Shown: one piece after another, positions 13,910-27,800 of the stretch
Position numbering within the stretch: position 1 is the stretch's first letter
Layout: every line of letters begins with the position of its first letter
From: Megalobrama amblycephala
Lineage: Eukaryota; Chordata; Actinopteri; Cypriniformes; Xenocyprididae
Assembly: GCF_018812025.1 (NCBI RefSeq)
Contig: NC_063045.1
Span: 272,501-336,500 of the forward strand
Reading direction: 5' to 3'
DNA: 64,000 bases
Notes under the pieces: generated by a model
Seen by the model: only the letters and a program-made list of their open reading frames with translations
Told to the model about the DNA's origin: nothing
Databases searched by the model: none
Made by a program: the position numbers and the translations under genes

Positions 13910-14548
13910 TTTACTCTTTCTCTGTGAAAAATGCAAATGTCACTGCCAGCGTTGACTTTTTATCTGCTGCTTCAGTCTTCTGAAAGGCTCCAGACGGGTC
14001 ATTTTTTGACTTTTGATAACAAGCTCACCAGAATCACGCTGTACAGACATGTTTTATACCCATAAGGTTGTGCTTTATAACTGTATTTCTGTTTCAGTCT
14101 CATCACTGGAACCAGTTTTAGCTGGAAACACGGCTGGAAACTCTTTGTAAAACACTGACTTGAAGTAAATCTGTTTTTAATATTTAACGTCTCATTTGTT
14201 TTCTCAAGCTGTCACTCATACTTTGATCAAACTCCTAAACATTAACGAGCGTTGAGTTTTGCATGTCCAGAAACGCTCTAGTTTTAGTGTTGTTGAGATC
14301 ATCTGTAGGCGGCAGAATGAACTGCGACATGTGATCGTTTATTTGCTGTATTTAAGGGTTCTGCTCAGTTTCTGTTCGTCTGTCAGCGTCATTTACACGC
14401 CTGATAATATGAAAAAAATTGGTTTTCACCAGTTTTCACTCAGAAATCACTAGGTTTTTCACAAATAAAGTAAATGCAAGAACACATTGAATTAAACGTG
14501 AAATCTTGAAGTAGAAAGAAAATATTATTTTCCTGCAAAATGAAGTTA
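13910..14548. other. Intergenic sequence, no gene seen
   Basis: Unique A/T-rich sequence between two array-bearing elements. AATAAA occurs at 14464-14469 on the + strand but cannot be tied to a transcript. The 64-codon open frame at 14259-14453 has no recognisable feature. Confidence 0.5.
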
Positions 14549-15037
14549 TGAAAGCCCATTTCCACATAAGAACAAAAATCATGCTTTGATAAATCTTAAT
14601 TATGACAAGTTTATAATTATGACATACTAAGTAATAAAAAAGTCAAAATTATGACACGCCGAAAGTCATTATTTTCACCTGTTATAATTGAGATGAAAAG
14701 TCAAAATTATTAACTGTCAATTTTTATTGGTTATATTTAATATCACACCATGAAAATGGTTGTCAAAATATCAAACTTGAAAAAGTGGTTTTAAGTCATA
14801 ACTGTGACTGCCAGAATTCAAAAATGTTGTCATAAAGTCATAATTATGAAATAAAATGTTTAAATTCTGACAGTCAAGATTATGACTTGAAAAGTAATAA
14901 TTATGACACATAAAAAGTCATTTAAGTCAGTTTTGACTCTGAATTTCAATTTGCCATTTATTACATTGTCATAATTTCAACTTTATCACATAATTATTAT
15001 TTACATTGTCATAATTGATTTACAAAAGCATGATTTG
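14549..15037. mobile_element. Foldback element with TCATAATTATGAC motifs (copy B)
   Basis: The left end contains AAGCCCATTTCCACATAAG followed by AAATCATGCTTTGATAAATC. The right end, GATTTACAAAAGCATGATTT, is its inverted counterpart. The interior holds irregular copies of TAATTATGACA and GTCATAATT. It has the same architecture as copies at 33627 and 51190, and is older and less regular. Confidence 0.7.
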
Positions 15038-15230
15038 AAAAAAATAGTATTAGCCTGACGGTTATTGAACTGAATCTGTCGTCTCACATGAGGATCATTT
15101 CCTGGTTTGTCTCTGTGAAGCTTCAGCGTTTTGTTAAAAATGACGAATATAACGCTGATATGAGTGTGTCAGCAACATTTCAACACACTTCAGACTGAAT
15201 CCAGCGCAGCAGTGAATCGGTCCAAATCAT

Positions 15231-15236
15231 TTTATT
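15231..15236 (-). terminator. dstyk: Polyadenylation signal of dstyk
   Basis: AATAAA on the minus strand lies about 215 bases downstream of the dstyk stop codon (15453-15451). This implies a short 3' UTR of roughly 230 bases. Confidence 0.6.
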
Positions 15237-15450
15237 AAAAAATCTCATCTCAGGATAATGTAAACCAGTTTAAACACCATCTAAAAATTACGGTTTCAGT
15301 TCATCTGTAACACAAACTCGACTACATGTAAAATCTCTGGATCCGTGACGAGCAGCGGAGGATATGACACACGTGATCATGTTTGTTCGTAGGCAAAGAA
15401 ACATCGGTCCGTTTTCTGTTCTCGAGAGCTGCGGCTCGTCTCTCGTGAGG

Positions 15451-15842
15451 TCAGTTCGAGTCCTCGAGGTTCCCGCTCTTTTGGTCAGAATTGTCGCACA
15501 GGCGGTCCATGATGCTTTGCAGGCTGGGCTCCACGATTCCCAGCAGGGGCCTCTGGGAAGGGTCTCCGTTCCAGCACGCCTCCATCAGCTGCCAGCACTC
15601 CTCGTCGAACACGGGCAGACGCTCCGGCCGCGAGCCTGAAACACAGAGCGCTCTCGTTAGCCAATGAACACGCTGACCTTTACCCAGAGTTCACGGACAC
15701 GTTCTGACCTTTCTTGACGTTGGTCCACAGCTGGTCTTTACTGGAGCACTTCTCAAAGGCTTCTGGGAGTTTGACGGAGCCGGAGCAGAGATACCAGAAG
15801 AGGATCCCAAACGCGTACACGTCCACAGAGTTATCGTACTTC

Positions 15843-15882
<40 letters not shown>

Positions 15883-18800
15883 TCAACAACTGCTTCATAC
15901 ACAAATAACAATAACATTTAAAATTGTTGACATTTTGACAAACATTTTCATGGTCCAATATCAAAAATTACCATAAAAATCATCATTTATTAATATATTT
16001 TTATGGCCCAATGTTGAAGTTGAAGTATATTTTTAATTATACTACCTTTTTTACCTTTTTTAAAAAATAAAAAAACTATAATCTTTTACATTTAAATCAC
16101 TTTAATGGTCCAATATTAAATATTACAATAAAAATTATTTAATTTTTAAAATGTAAAATTTCTATGGACTGATATTAAAAATTGCCATAAATTATGACTA
16201 TTTTTATGGTCCGATGTTGAAGTCGTATATTTTAACTATACTACTTTTTTAAATAAAAAAACTTTTATTGTAATATTTAATATTGGACCATCAAAGTTAA
16301 TTTTTTAATTTTTTTTAAATTAATAAGTTCTATGGTCTGATATTAAAAATTGCCATAAAATTGTAACTATTTTTATCACTTTAAAAAGAATATTTTTTTA
16401 TGGCCCAAAGTTTTTTTTTTAATAAATAATAAATCGTTTATACTGTATGTTGAAAATAACTTTGATGGTCCAATATTCAAAATTACAATAAAAATTATTT
16501 AATTTTTAAAATTTAAAAGATCTATGGTCTGATATTAAAAACTGATATTAAAAACTTTTTATCACTTTAAAAAGAATATTTTTTTATGGCTCAAAGTTGA
16601 AGTCGTATATTTTTAACTATTCGACTTTTTTAAATAAAAAACTCTATAATCTTTTATACATTTAAAATCACTTTTATTGTAATATTTAATATTGGACCAT
16701 CAAAGTTAATTATTTTTTAAAATTTAAAATCATTTTAAAATTAATAAGTTCTATGGTCTGATATTAAAAATTGCCATACAATTTTAACTATTTTAATCAT
16801 TTTAAAAAGGAATATTTTTTATGGCCCGAAGTTTTTTTAATAAATAATAAATGTAATAAATATTTTATACTGTATGTTGAAAATAACTTTGATGGTCCAA
16901 TATTCAAAATTACAATAATATATATATTTTTTTAAATTTAAAAGATCTATGGTCTGATATTAAAAAGGGCCATAAATTATGACTATTTTTTCACTTTAAA
17001 ATGAATATTTTATGGTACAATATTAAGAATAAGCATAGAATTAATAATTAATTATTTTTATAATTTTAAATAAAAAAAAATGAATCATTTATTGTCTGAT
17101 ATTATTATTTTGCCAAAATAAATTAAAAACAAAACACTGAAGTCAACCCTTTTGAATGCTCTAGTAAATGTAGGCATCGCAAAATTACACCGAACAGTAT
17201 GAACAATCGTTGTGAGATCTGCTGCAGACTGCTATTAAATTATTTAACCGGGTTATTAAATGATTTGTGTTTTTTTAAACATTAAAGGATATTAAAGTGA
17301 GAGTTACATGACAGTAAAGCTCATCTAAATGAATAAAACAGATGAAACTATTGAATATACGACACAGATTAATGCTAATAAATGAAATATACTCTAAAAC
17401 GAGCTGATAACTGATATGATATCAATATCTTGAGCATCTCTACTTATATATTATTATTTGTTAACTGATTTAGTTTCATCAATATTTTTACTAAATGTAT
17501 GAATCATTTTTAACATTTCTTTCATCAAAAACAGTTCTTGGACATTCAGTGCATTATCGAGTCATTTAAGTCCATTCAAGTGAGTCATCTGACTGAATCA
17601 GTCAAAGATTCAAACAATATACTTCAAAATAAACATGGTTATTTATTCATTTATGAACATGCAAAGATATTTGCAATTCTATTAGTCAAACACTGATGAC
17701 TCTGCAACAGTTTCTCTATATTTTATCTAATAATCTGTTTAACATGCTAATAATTTCAATCATTTGAGTCAGTTCAGTGAGTCGTCTGACTGATTCAGTC
17801 TGATATTAAAACAGATGACTCCTGTGTTTGATTCACTGACCGATTCATTCTGAAGAATCGACTGGTTTCTGACCTGTGAAGAGCTCCGGAGCCATGTGGA
17901 TGGGCGTCCCGACGATGCTGCCGGACATCATGGCCTCAGGCTTACAGAAGCCCAGGTCGGTGATCTTGGCCCGGTTCTGTTTGTCCAGCTGCACAGAAGA
18001 ACAAACCCAGCGTTATGAAGCTCGCCACACTGAGCCAGACGCGAATCAGACGCAGTTCCTCACCAGAACGTTCTTCAGCTTGATGTCTCGGTGCAGAAGA
18101 CCCTGACTGTGCAGGAAGCGGATCCCCTCCACCACGTCCAGAGCGATCTGGAGACGCTCCTTCAGAGACAGGGAAGGGGACCCCTGAGAGAGACGGACAC
18201 GTCAGTCAGAACCACAGACAGACGGACAGAACCACAGACAGAAGTGTGACGGTACCTTCAGACCCGTGTAGAGATCTCTGTGCAATCGCTCCATGATCAG
18301 CAGAACCGCGATACTGGAGCCGCCGCCGTACGAGTGATCGATGACCGACCCGTGAAGATTCACTAACCGCTCGTGTTTCGGCAGAGACCTGACACAAATA
18401 TAATGATTGATTACTCAAATGTTTGGATGTATGTGCGCTCATGATGCGTTTGTGGGTGAGTGTGATGCGGTCTGTGGTCGTGTGTCTCCAGTGCAGCAGG
18501 GGGCGCCGTGCCGTTACCGTGTGTAGTGGAACTCCAGCGCGAGGTCGTTCCAGTGCTTGTCGTCAGGAGGAACCACAGACTTGAGCGCACACGGGTGACG
18601 TCCGGCCCAGTTGTCGCACAGATACACCACACCGTACTGACCGCGGCCCAGCTCACGGCCCAGCTTCGGCTTTCCTGAGGAGAGACAGACGAGTCAGACA
18701 GAGACCAAACACACACACACACACACATCTGATGGTGTCTCACCGTGCAGCAGTATGTCTCGCAGTGATCGGCTCTCCAGTGACAGTCGTGCGAGTCGCG

Positions 18801-21800
18801 GAGCGTGATCCTTCCTGACCCGCAGCCAGAGGTCTTCAGTGCGCTCCAGACGACCCGTGTGACCCTCCTCCAGCTGTGCACACACACACACACACACACA
18901 CCAGAGTACAGGATTTTATCAGTCACTACCAATGACCCTCATTGGGGAAAAAAAATATGTGTATATATATTATATATAATATAATATAATGTAATAATCA
19001 AATGAAGGTCAATTAGAACCGTGGCAGTGTGTTTCTCAATCCCATGAACACTGAAACAAGCAGTAATCAAATGAAGACCAAAGGAACACAGATTGAAGAG
19101 TGTTTCAGGAGTCAACATTCATCTCCTGTGATGTGAAGGTCTGACCTGTCTGAGCGAGGCGGCGAAGGCCTCATGGGAGCTGTTGAGGCGCGTCCTGAAC
19201 TGAGAGCAGATGCTCTTGGCCAGTTTGGCGGCGCTGAGGCTCTCGATGGCGTCCTGCGCGACCTTCCGCTTCCACTCGGCCGTGACGGATGGCGGATTGA
19301 CCCATGTGATCCGGTGGATGATCTGAGGACAGACGCACATGAGCGGCCGAAACACGCGGTGCGAGTGCAGGGCATTATGGGTGACTTACCTGTTTGATCT
19401 GCTCCCAGAAGAGGCGTGTGACGGAGGAGCCGGAGTGGAACGTCACCTCCACGTGATACGCCGCGTTCAGGATCTGCACGACAAACACAGAGCGGTATAA
19501 AATAGAGCGGTATTAATTGAATGATTACATGTTTCAGAGCGAAGAGCAGCATTTACACGCCTGATATCATGAGCTGCACGCATGTAAATGAACAGAGCCC
19601 AGCTTCACTGTGGAACCGGCAGCGCATACTTTTATGTGCCAGCAACCCGTCAAAATAAAAGCTTGATTGGTTATGGTTTGAAAGTGTAATTCTAATAGTA
19701 ATAATACTAATAATGGCGTTGATGTTAGCGATGGCGATGATGTGAGCGATGGAGATGATGTGAGCGATGGAGATGATGTGAGCGATGGAGATGATGTGAG
19801 CGATGGCGATGATGTGAGCGATGGAGATGATGTGAGCGATGGAGATGATGTGAGCGATGGAGATGATGTGAGCGATGGAGATGATGTGAGCGATGGAGAT
19901 GATGTGAGCGATGGCGTTGATGTGAGCGATGGAGATGATGTGAGCGATGGAGATGATGTGAGCGATGGAGATGATGTGAGCGATGGAGATGATGTGAGCG
20001 ATGGCGATGATGTGAGCGATGGCGATGATGTGAGCGATGGAGATGATGTGAGCGATGGAGATGATGTGAGCGATGGAGATGATGTGAGCGATGGAGATGA
20101 TGTGAGCGATGGCGTTGATGTGAGCGATGGAGATGATGTGAGCGACGGCGTTGATGTGAGCGATGGAGATGATGCGAGCGATGGAGATGATGCGAGCGAT
20201 GGCGATGATGTGAGCGATGGAGATGATGTGAGTGAAGGAGATGATGTGAGCGATGGAGATGATGTGAGCGATGGAGATGATGTGAGCGATGGAGATGATG
20301 TGAGCGATGGAGATGATGTGAGCGATGGCGTTGATGTGAGCGATGGAGATGATGTGAGCGATGGAGATGATGTGAGCGATGGCGTTGATGTGAGCGACGG
20401 AGATGATGTGAGCGATGGAGATGATGTGAGCGATGGAGATGATGTGAGCGATGGCGTTGATGTGAGCGATGGAGATGATGTGAGCGATGGAGATGATGTG
20501 AGCGATGGCGTTGAGCGATGGCGTTGATGTGAGCGATGGAGATGATGTGAGCGATGGCGTTGATGTGAGCGACGGAGATGATGTGAGCGACGGCGATGAT
20601 GTGAGCGATGGAGATGATGTGAGCGATGGAGATGATGTGAGCGATGGAGATGATGTGAGCGATGGAGATGATGTGAGCGATGATGTGAGCGATGATGTGG
20701 GCGATGATGTGAGCGATGATGTGAGCGATGATGTGGGCGATGATGTGAGCGATGGAGATGAAGATGATGTGAGCAATGGAGATGATGTGAGCGATGATGT
20801 GAGCGATGGAGATGATGTGAGCGATGGAGATGAAGATGATGTGAGCGATGGAGCGATGGCGTTGATGTGAGCGATGGAGATGATGTGAGCGATGGAGATG
20901 ATGTGAGCGATGGAGATGATGTGAGCGATGGAGATGATGTGAGCGATGGCGTTGATGTGAGCGACGGAGATGATGTGAGCGATGGAGATGATGTGAGCGA
21001 TGGAGATGATGTGAGCGATGGCGTTGATGTGAGCGATGGCGTTGAGCGATGGCGTTGATGTGAGCGATGGAGATGATGTGAGCGATGGCGTTGATGTGAG
21101 CGACGGAGATGATGTGAGCGACGGCGATGATGTGAGCGATGGAGATGATGTGAGCGATGGAGATGATGTGAGCGATGGAGATGATGTGAGCGATGGAGAT
21201 GATGTGAGCGATGATGTGAGCGATGATGTGGGCGATGATGTGAGCGATGATGTGAGCGATGATGTGGGCGATGATGTGAGCGATGGAGATGAAGATGATG
21301 TGAGCAATGGAGATGATGTGAGCGATGATGTGAGCGATGGAGATGATGTGAGCGATGGCGATGAAGATGATGTGAGCGATGGAGATGATGTGAGCGATGG
21401 TTAAGCGATGGCGTTGATGTGAGCGATGGAGATGATGTGAGCGATGGCGTTGATGTGAGCGATGGAGATGATGTGAGCGATGGCGTTGATGTGAGCGATG
21501 GCGTTGAGCGATGGCGTTGATGTGAGTGATGGAGATGATGTGAGCGATGGAGATGATGTGAGCGATGGAGATGAAGATGATGTGAGCGATGGAGATGATG
21601 TGAGCGATGGAGATGATGTGAGCGATGGAGATGATGTGAGCGATGGAGATGATGTGAGCGATGGCGTTGATGTGAGTGATGGCGTTGAGCGATGGCGTTG
21701 ATGTGAGTGATGGAGATGATGTGAGCGATGGAGATGATGTGAGCGATGGAGATGATGTGAGCGATGGCGTTGATGTGAGCGATGGTTAAGCGATGGCGTT

Positions 21801-24800
21801 GATGTGAGCGATGGAGATGATGTGAGCGATGGCGATGATGTGAGCGATGGAGATGATGTGAGCGATGGCGTTGATGTGAGCGATGGCGTTGAGCGATGGC
21901 GTTGATGTGAGTGATGGAGATGATGTGAGCGATGGAGATGATGTGAGCGATGGAGATGATGTGAGCGATGGAGATGATGTGAGCGATGGCGATGATGTGA
22001 GCGATGGAGATGATGTGAGTGAAGGAGATGATGTGAGTGAAGGAGATGATGTGAGTGAAGGAGATGATGTGAGCGATGGAGATGATGTGAGCGATGGAGA
22101 TGATGTGAGTGAAGGAGATGATGTGAGTGAAGGAGATGATGTGAGCGATGGAGATGATGTGAGCGACGGAGATGATGTGAGCGACGGAGATGATGTGAGT
22201 GAAGGAGATGATGTGAGCGATGGAGATGATGTGAGCGATGGAGATGATGTGAGCGATGGAGATGATGTGAGCGATGGCGTTGATGTGAGCGATGGAGATG
22301 ATGTGAGCGATGGCGTTGATGTGAGCGATGGCGTTGAGCGATGGCGTTGATGTGAGTGATGGAGATGATGTGAGCGATGGCGTTGATGTGAGCGACGGAG
22401 ATGATGTGAGCGACGGCGATGATGTGAGCGACGGAGATGATGTGAGAGATGGCGTTGAGCGATGGCGTTGAGCGATGGCGTTGAGCGATGCCGTTGAGCG
22501 ATGGCGTTGATGTGAGCGATGGAGATGATGTGAGCGATGGCGTTGAGCGATGGCGTTGAGCGATGGCGTTGAGCGATGGCGTTGAGCGATGGCGTTGATG
22601 TGAGCGATGGAGATGATGCGAGCGATGGAGATGATGCGAGCGATGGAGATGATGTGAGCGATGGAGATGATGTGAGCGATGGCGATGATGTGAGCGATGA
22701 TGTGGGCGATGATGTGAGCGATGGAGATGATGTGAGCGATGGAGATGAAGATGATGTGAGCGATGGAGATGATGCGAGCGATGGAGATGATGTGAGCGAT
22801 GGCGATGATGTGAGCGATGGAGATGATGCGAGCGATGGAGATGATGTGAGCGATGGAGATGATGTGAGCGATGGCGATGATGTGAGCGATGGAGATGATG
22901 CGAGCGATGGAGATGATGTGAGCGATGGAGATGATGCGAGCGATGGCGTTGATGTGAGCGATGGAGATGATGTGAGCGATGGCGTTGATGTGAGCGATGG
23001 CGTTGATGTGAGCGATGGAGATGATGTGAGCGATGGAGATGATGTGAGCGATGGAGATGATGTGAGCGATGGAGATGATGTGAGCGATGGCGTTGATGTG
23101 AGCGATGGAGATGATGTGAGCGATGGAGATGATGTGAGCGATGGAGATGATGTGAGCGATGGAGATGATGTGAGCGACGGCGATGATGCAAGCATGTGTG
23201 TACCTGCTTGAGGTGGTTGGAGGTGACGTTGTGCGCACAGGGCTCGGCCGTGGATTTCTCCAGGCTGCCCAGGCATCGCTCCAGCGTTCCCACAAAGCTC
23301 TCCCGCAGGTAGTCCACGGAGCTGGTGAGTTTATTAGCCACGGCCTGGTTAAGCCGGATCACGATCAGATCCTGGATCTGACTGATGCACACCTTGATGT
23401 CTTTAGGGCTCATGGGCTCAGAGTTAGATGTCATGATGATGTCTGCAACACAGAGAAACCACCGATGGAGTTAATCTACATGACTGTGCTGCTGTAAGGA
23501 TTTACTGATAAACATTACCCAGAGCGTATTGTGTGTTCTATGAAGCAGCCTTTGAAAGGAGACACAGCTTTTCACTTTTGATTCTCATCATCTGTTGCTA
23601 TGGTAACAGGACAGCCACGTGACACCCATTAACACTAATGAATATCCTCAAACACACAATAATAACTACCAGTGGATTTCCCCTCACACAGTCACGTTTA
23701 ACCACAATAGATCCACACACACGCTAGCAAAGGGGAAGTTTCTCTTTCTAGGCTCTCAGTGGTTTCAGAGCATCACATTTAACTGTTTAATCCCATAATG
23801 AACAAAACTAAACTATTATTTTACCTGACCAAAAAAAAAAAAAAAAAAAAACCTCAAAGAAATTTAAAAAATATTGAACTAAAATAAAATAAAACAGAAA
23901 TTGGCCACAAGTTAATTTTAGTTTTAGATACATTAGTTATATTATAAAACCTTAACAAGCCTGCACTAAACATGGAGCAGAAATAATGAAATCAGACTAA
24001 ATGGAGAAATGTAATGCTGTTAAATCTTTCTGAATGAACTCTGACAGCCCTAAAATACGACAATAAAAACAAAATAAACTGAATCTACCAAACTCTGAAA
24101 CTACATTTAAAAGAAACTAAACTGGAACAGTAAACTAAACATGAGAATATAAATTAACAATGATTCAAAACCTTTGAAATGTTGTAATTTTGTTCTGTTT
24201 GGACAGCGGAGTGTGTGATGTAATTAGCACCCGAATGCCACAGGAAGTGCTTTGACCTCTGACCTGTGAACTCCAGGTTGGCGGCGTCCTCCAGCAGCTG
24301 TTCCTTCATGCTGCCGAGCGTCTCCACGATCATCTCCTTCATCTCCTCCTGCTTGCGGTTGGCAATGGCCATGAGGGAGGAGAAGAGCTCGCCCTCCTTC
24401 TCGCGTGTGTACTCCAGACGCCGTGGCGTTATCTGAAGATCCCGCTGCATGTCGAAGGCCTGGAAACACACACAGCGTCAAAACCTCTTCAGCCTGAACA
24501 TCACATCAGCTCATCTTCTATAAGGTCACCTGGTTGATGAAGAGGTCCAGGCAGCGGCAGTGGACGGCGTTCAGCAGCGTCGCCGCCTCCACCTGCTGGT
24601 TCTGCAGCACCTGCCTGATGAACGGCACCAACACGCGGTGCAGGCGCTCCAGACTCTCTCCCAGAATGCCCTGCATCTTGCCGGGCGTCTGTGCCGGAGC
24701 CCCGCAGGCGCAGTTTCCCGCTGATCCGCCGATGAGCTCCAGAGACGCGAGCTGCGTGAACAGAGCGCTGCGCTCCTTCTCCGCGGAACGGGGCGGTTCG

Positions 24801-27800
24801 GGCGATGCGTCCGTCGGGATCCGGATGAAGCAGACGGGGTACGGCAGAGTCTCGCGCACCTTCTGCAGCTCCTTCAGCTGCTCTGGGCTCAGCGTGTCCT
24901 TGCTGACGGCGTAGAGGATTATGGGAAGGATTCCACGCCTGCAGTCCTCCAGAGCCTCCTCCACGGGCTGGACGTTACGACACGGAAGAACCATGATCTT
25001 CACTTCCTGTCAGCAAAATTACAGAAGAACACATTCATCATTATGTTAAATGCTGATGCACGCTTCTAGCAATGCGTAAATAAAAACAAATCAAAATATT
25101 GGGTTTAATTTCACACTTGAAAAGCATGAAATGGTGCAATGTTGTGCAAAAGGCATGAAAACAACTAATATTGTGTGAAACTGAATGGAGATTATTAAAT
25201 TATCATAAGATTTGTGAGTGAGTGGAGAGCTTCTTGAGACTCCAGAGACACCAGCAGCACATCATTTGCTGCTCAACACTGGCTTTTTATATAGCTGCCA
25301 TTTTAATACAATAAATTTTTTTGATAGGAACTTTCCTCAATAAGCCTTTATCTGACCGAGTTCTGCTGTGCTCTAAATCACTCACAAATCTTATGATAAT
25401 TCGATAATCTCCATTCAGTTTCACACAATATTAGTTGTTTTCATGCCTTTTGCACAACATTGCACCATTTCATGCTTTTCATCTTCAGAAAGATCTTTCT
25501 TCCTCTCCATATTGCATGAGAACTGTGACTTGCTTAATAATGTGGAACAACCTCTAAGTAGGGTTTCCATAGATCTGGCAAATTATTTTGTCTGAGGTTG
25601 ATACCAGTTATCTAAAAAGACATGGATAAATAAACATTTTCTTAGAAAAACTAAAATCTGAATGTTTATTCTACTGAAATCTTACTGATATGTCACTTGC
25701 ATAATAATTTGGTACGTGGTGTAATTAAAATGTAACTTTTCAACTAATTAATTTTAATTAACTAACTAATTTTAATCAACTTTTAATTTTTTCAACTAAA
25801 TTTAAAATGATAATAGTGCACACATTTTAGAAGATCAATTTTTTTTATATCAAAAACATGTTTGTTTTGACGTTTCAATTAATATATAAATAAAACAAAT
25901 ATACAATAATAAAATGTGTTTGAATATTTTCTCAAAGTCAAAGTTTTTATGTTTGGTCAATAAAATGTAGTCATACATTTTAGTCAATTTTAGTTGTCAA
26001 ATTAGTTCATGAAAAAACATTGATAAATGAAAACAAAAGTTTTGATCAATTTTTTGAGGATATTTTCAATACACTCTTCTCAACCAGTTAATATCCACAA
26101 TATTTTCAATCTGCACAAAGGTTCTTAATATATCTGCAAAGTGATATTAATTAGAAACTTCTTATTTATCTTGCATGTTTTCTGACTGTGTGAAATGAGC
26201 TTGTGTAGGTGTTTCTACAGATAAAGGAGTGTGTTGGTCTGAGAAAGGGTTCAAGAAATATCAGATAGGGAGGGTCAAAGTTCGACTGTATGATTAAACC
26301 AAACCCGCAGTGGCAGAGCGAGAATAAAGAGCAGTAGCACACTAGCACAATAGAGTCAGTCAGTGCCGTCTCTGACACAAGAGCGATAGAGCGCTGAAGT
26401 CTCTCTGGAACAAAGACGGCCTGCAAACACGGCTCCTCATAAACGGCCGGCTGAGCCGCGGGCCCATCAGACCTGAACCCAACAAAGATCCGATTCACAC
26501 GCATCAAACACGCTCTCCACTACTGCAGCTAACGCTGCTCGACGGAAAGACACGCGCGTGTGTGTGTGTGTGTGTTAGCAGGAATGCTGGGAATGTGTTC
26601 ACAGGATGCACAGATTTCACTCCTCGCTGTCAGTGTATGCTTGGGCCGAACCACGAGCCCCGCGCAGGGACGGACGCTAATTAACGCCTGGGCGCTAACG
26701 TGTGTGTGTCGACCAAAAACAGACGGGGTTCATTTGAGAGCAGACGTGATTCTAGCAGAAGTGTGTGACGGCAAACATCGCTGAACAAACACACACGAGT
26801 TACAAACCGCAAGAGAGGATCATGCAGAAAATCTGTTCTGAGACAAACACACTGTTCGAGTCTGATCTGAGACTGCTTTGACCAAAGTCTGAACTCAGCC
26901 TGATTTGCAACTGATCTAAGATTAAGTCTGATTTCCCATTCGAGCCAGAGTCTGATCCGAAACCAATCTGTTGGATCAGAATTTGATCTGACTCTGATAG
27001 GAGTCTAGCAGACTGAACAGTGTTTTAGACTGACCCAACACTGAGTCTGATTTGAGACTGATCGGACTTGACCAAAGTGATCTGAGTCTGATTTTCAACC
27101 ATTCCAAATCTGATCCAAGACCTTAATGATGCAAAACTGATTTGAGTCCCATTGATTCAAGACAGATCCGATCCTCTGATAGGAGTCTAGCAGACTGATT
27201 TGAGTGTTTTTAGACTAACTGGAGTCTGATTTACAACTGATTCAAGACGGAGTCTGATTTGAACCTGTCCAAGACATTAATAGGTCTGATGCCAAACTGA
27301 TTTGACTCTGATTTGAGTTCCATTCGAGGATTTGAAACTCATCTGACTTGTCCAAAGTGATCAGAGTCTGATTTTTAACCGATCCAAGACCTTAATGAAG
27401 CAAAACTGACTTGACTCTGATTTGTGTCCCATTCAAGGCCGAGTCTGATTCAAGACAGATCCGAAACCAATCTGAGTTCGATCAGAATTTAACTAGAGTC
27501 TAATTTGCAACTGATCTAAGATTGAGTCTGATTTGAAACCGATCAAAGACCTTAATGAGTCTGATGTGAAATTAAATTTGACTTGAGTCTCATACAAGGC
27601 CAAGTCTGATACAAGACAGATCCAAAACCAATCTGAGTTGGATCAGAGTCTGATCTGGATTTGACAATGATCTGAAAGTGATCAGAGTCTGATAGCAGAC
27701 TGAACAGAGTGTTTTAGGCTAAACTTGAAATCTGATTTGCAACTGATCCAAGACTGAGTCTGATTTGAGACTGATCTGACTTTGACCAAAGTGATCTGAG

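Noticed and set aside
19553..23434. Very long open frames (up to 1242 codons) on the minus strand and several on the plus strand
   Set aside because: They are products of an 18-bp repeat without stops; they run across real dstyk exon borders and show no domain.
26166..26507. 113-codon open frame in dstyk intron 2
   Set aside because: No similarity that I recognise, no splice context, and flanked by repeats.
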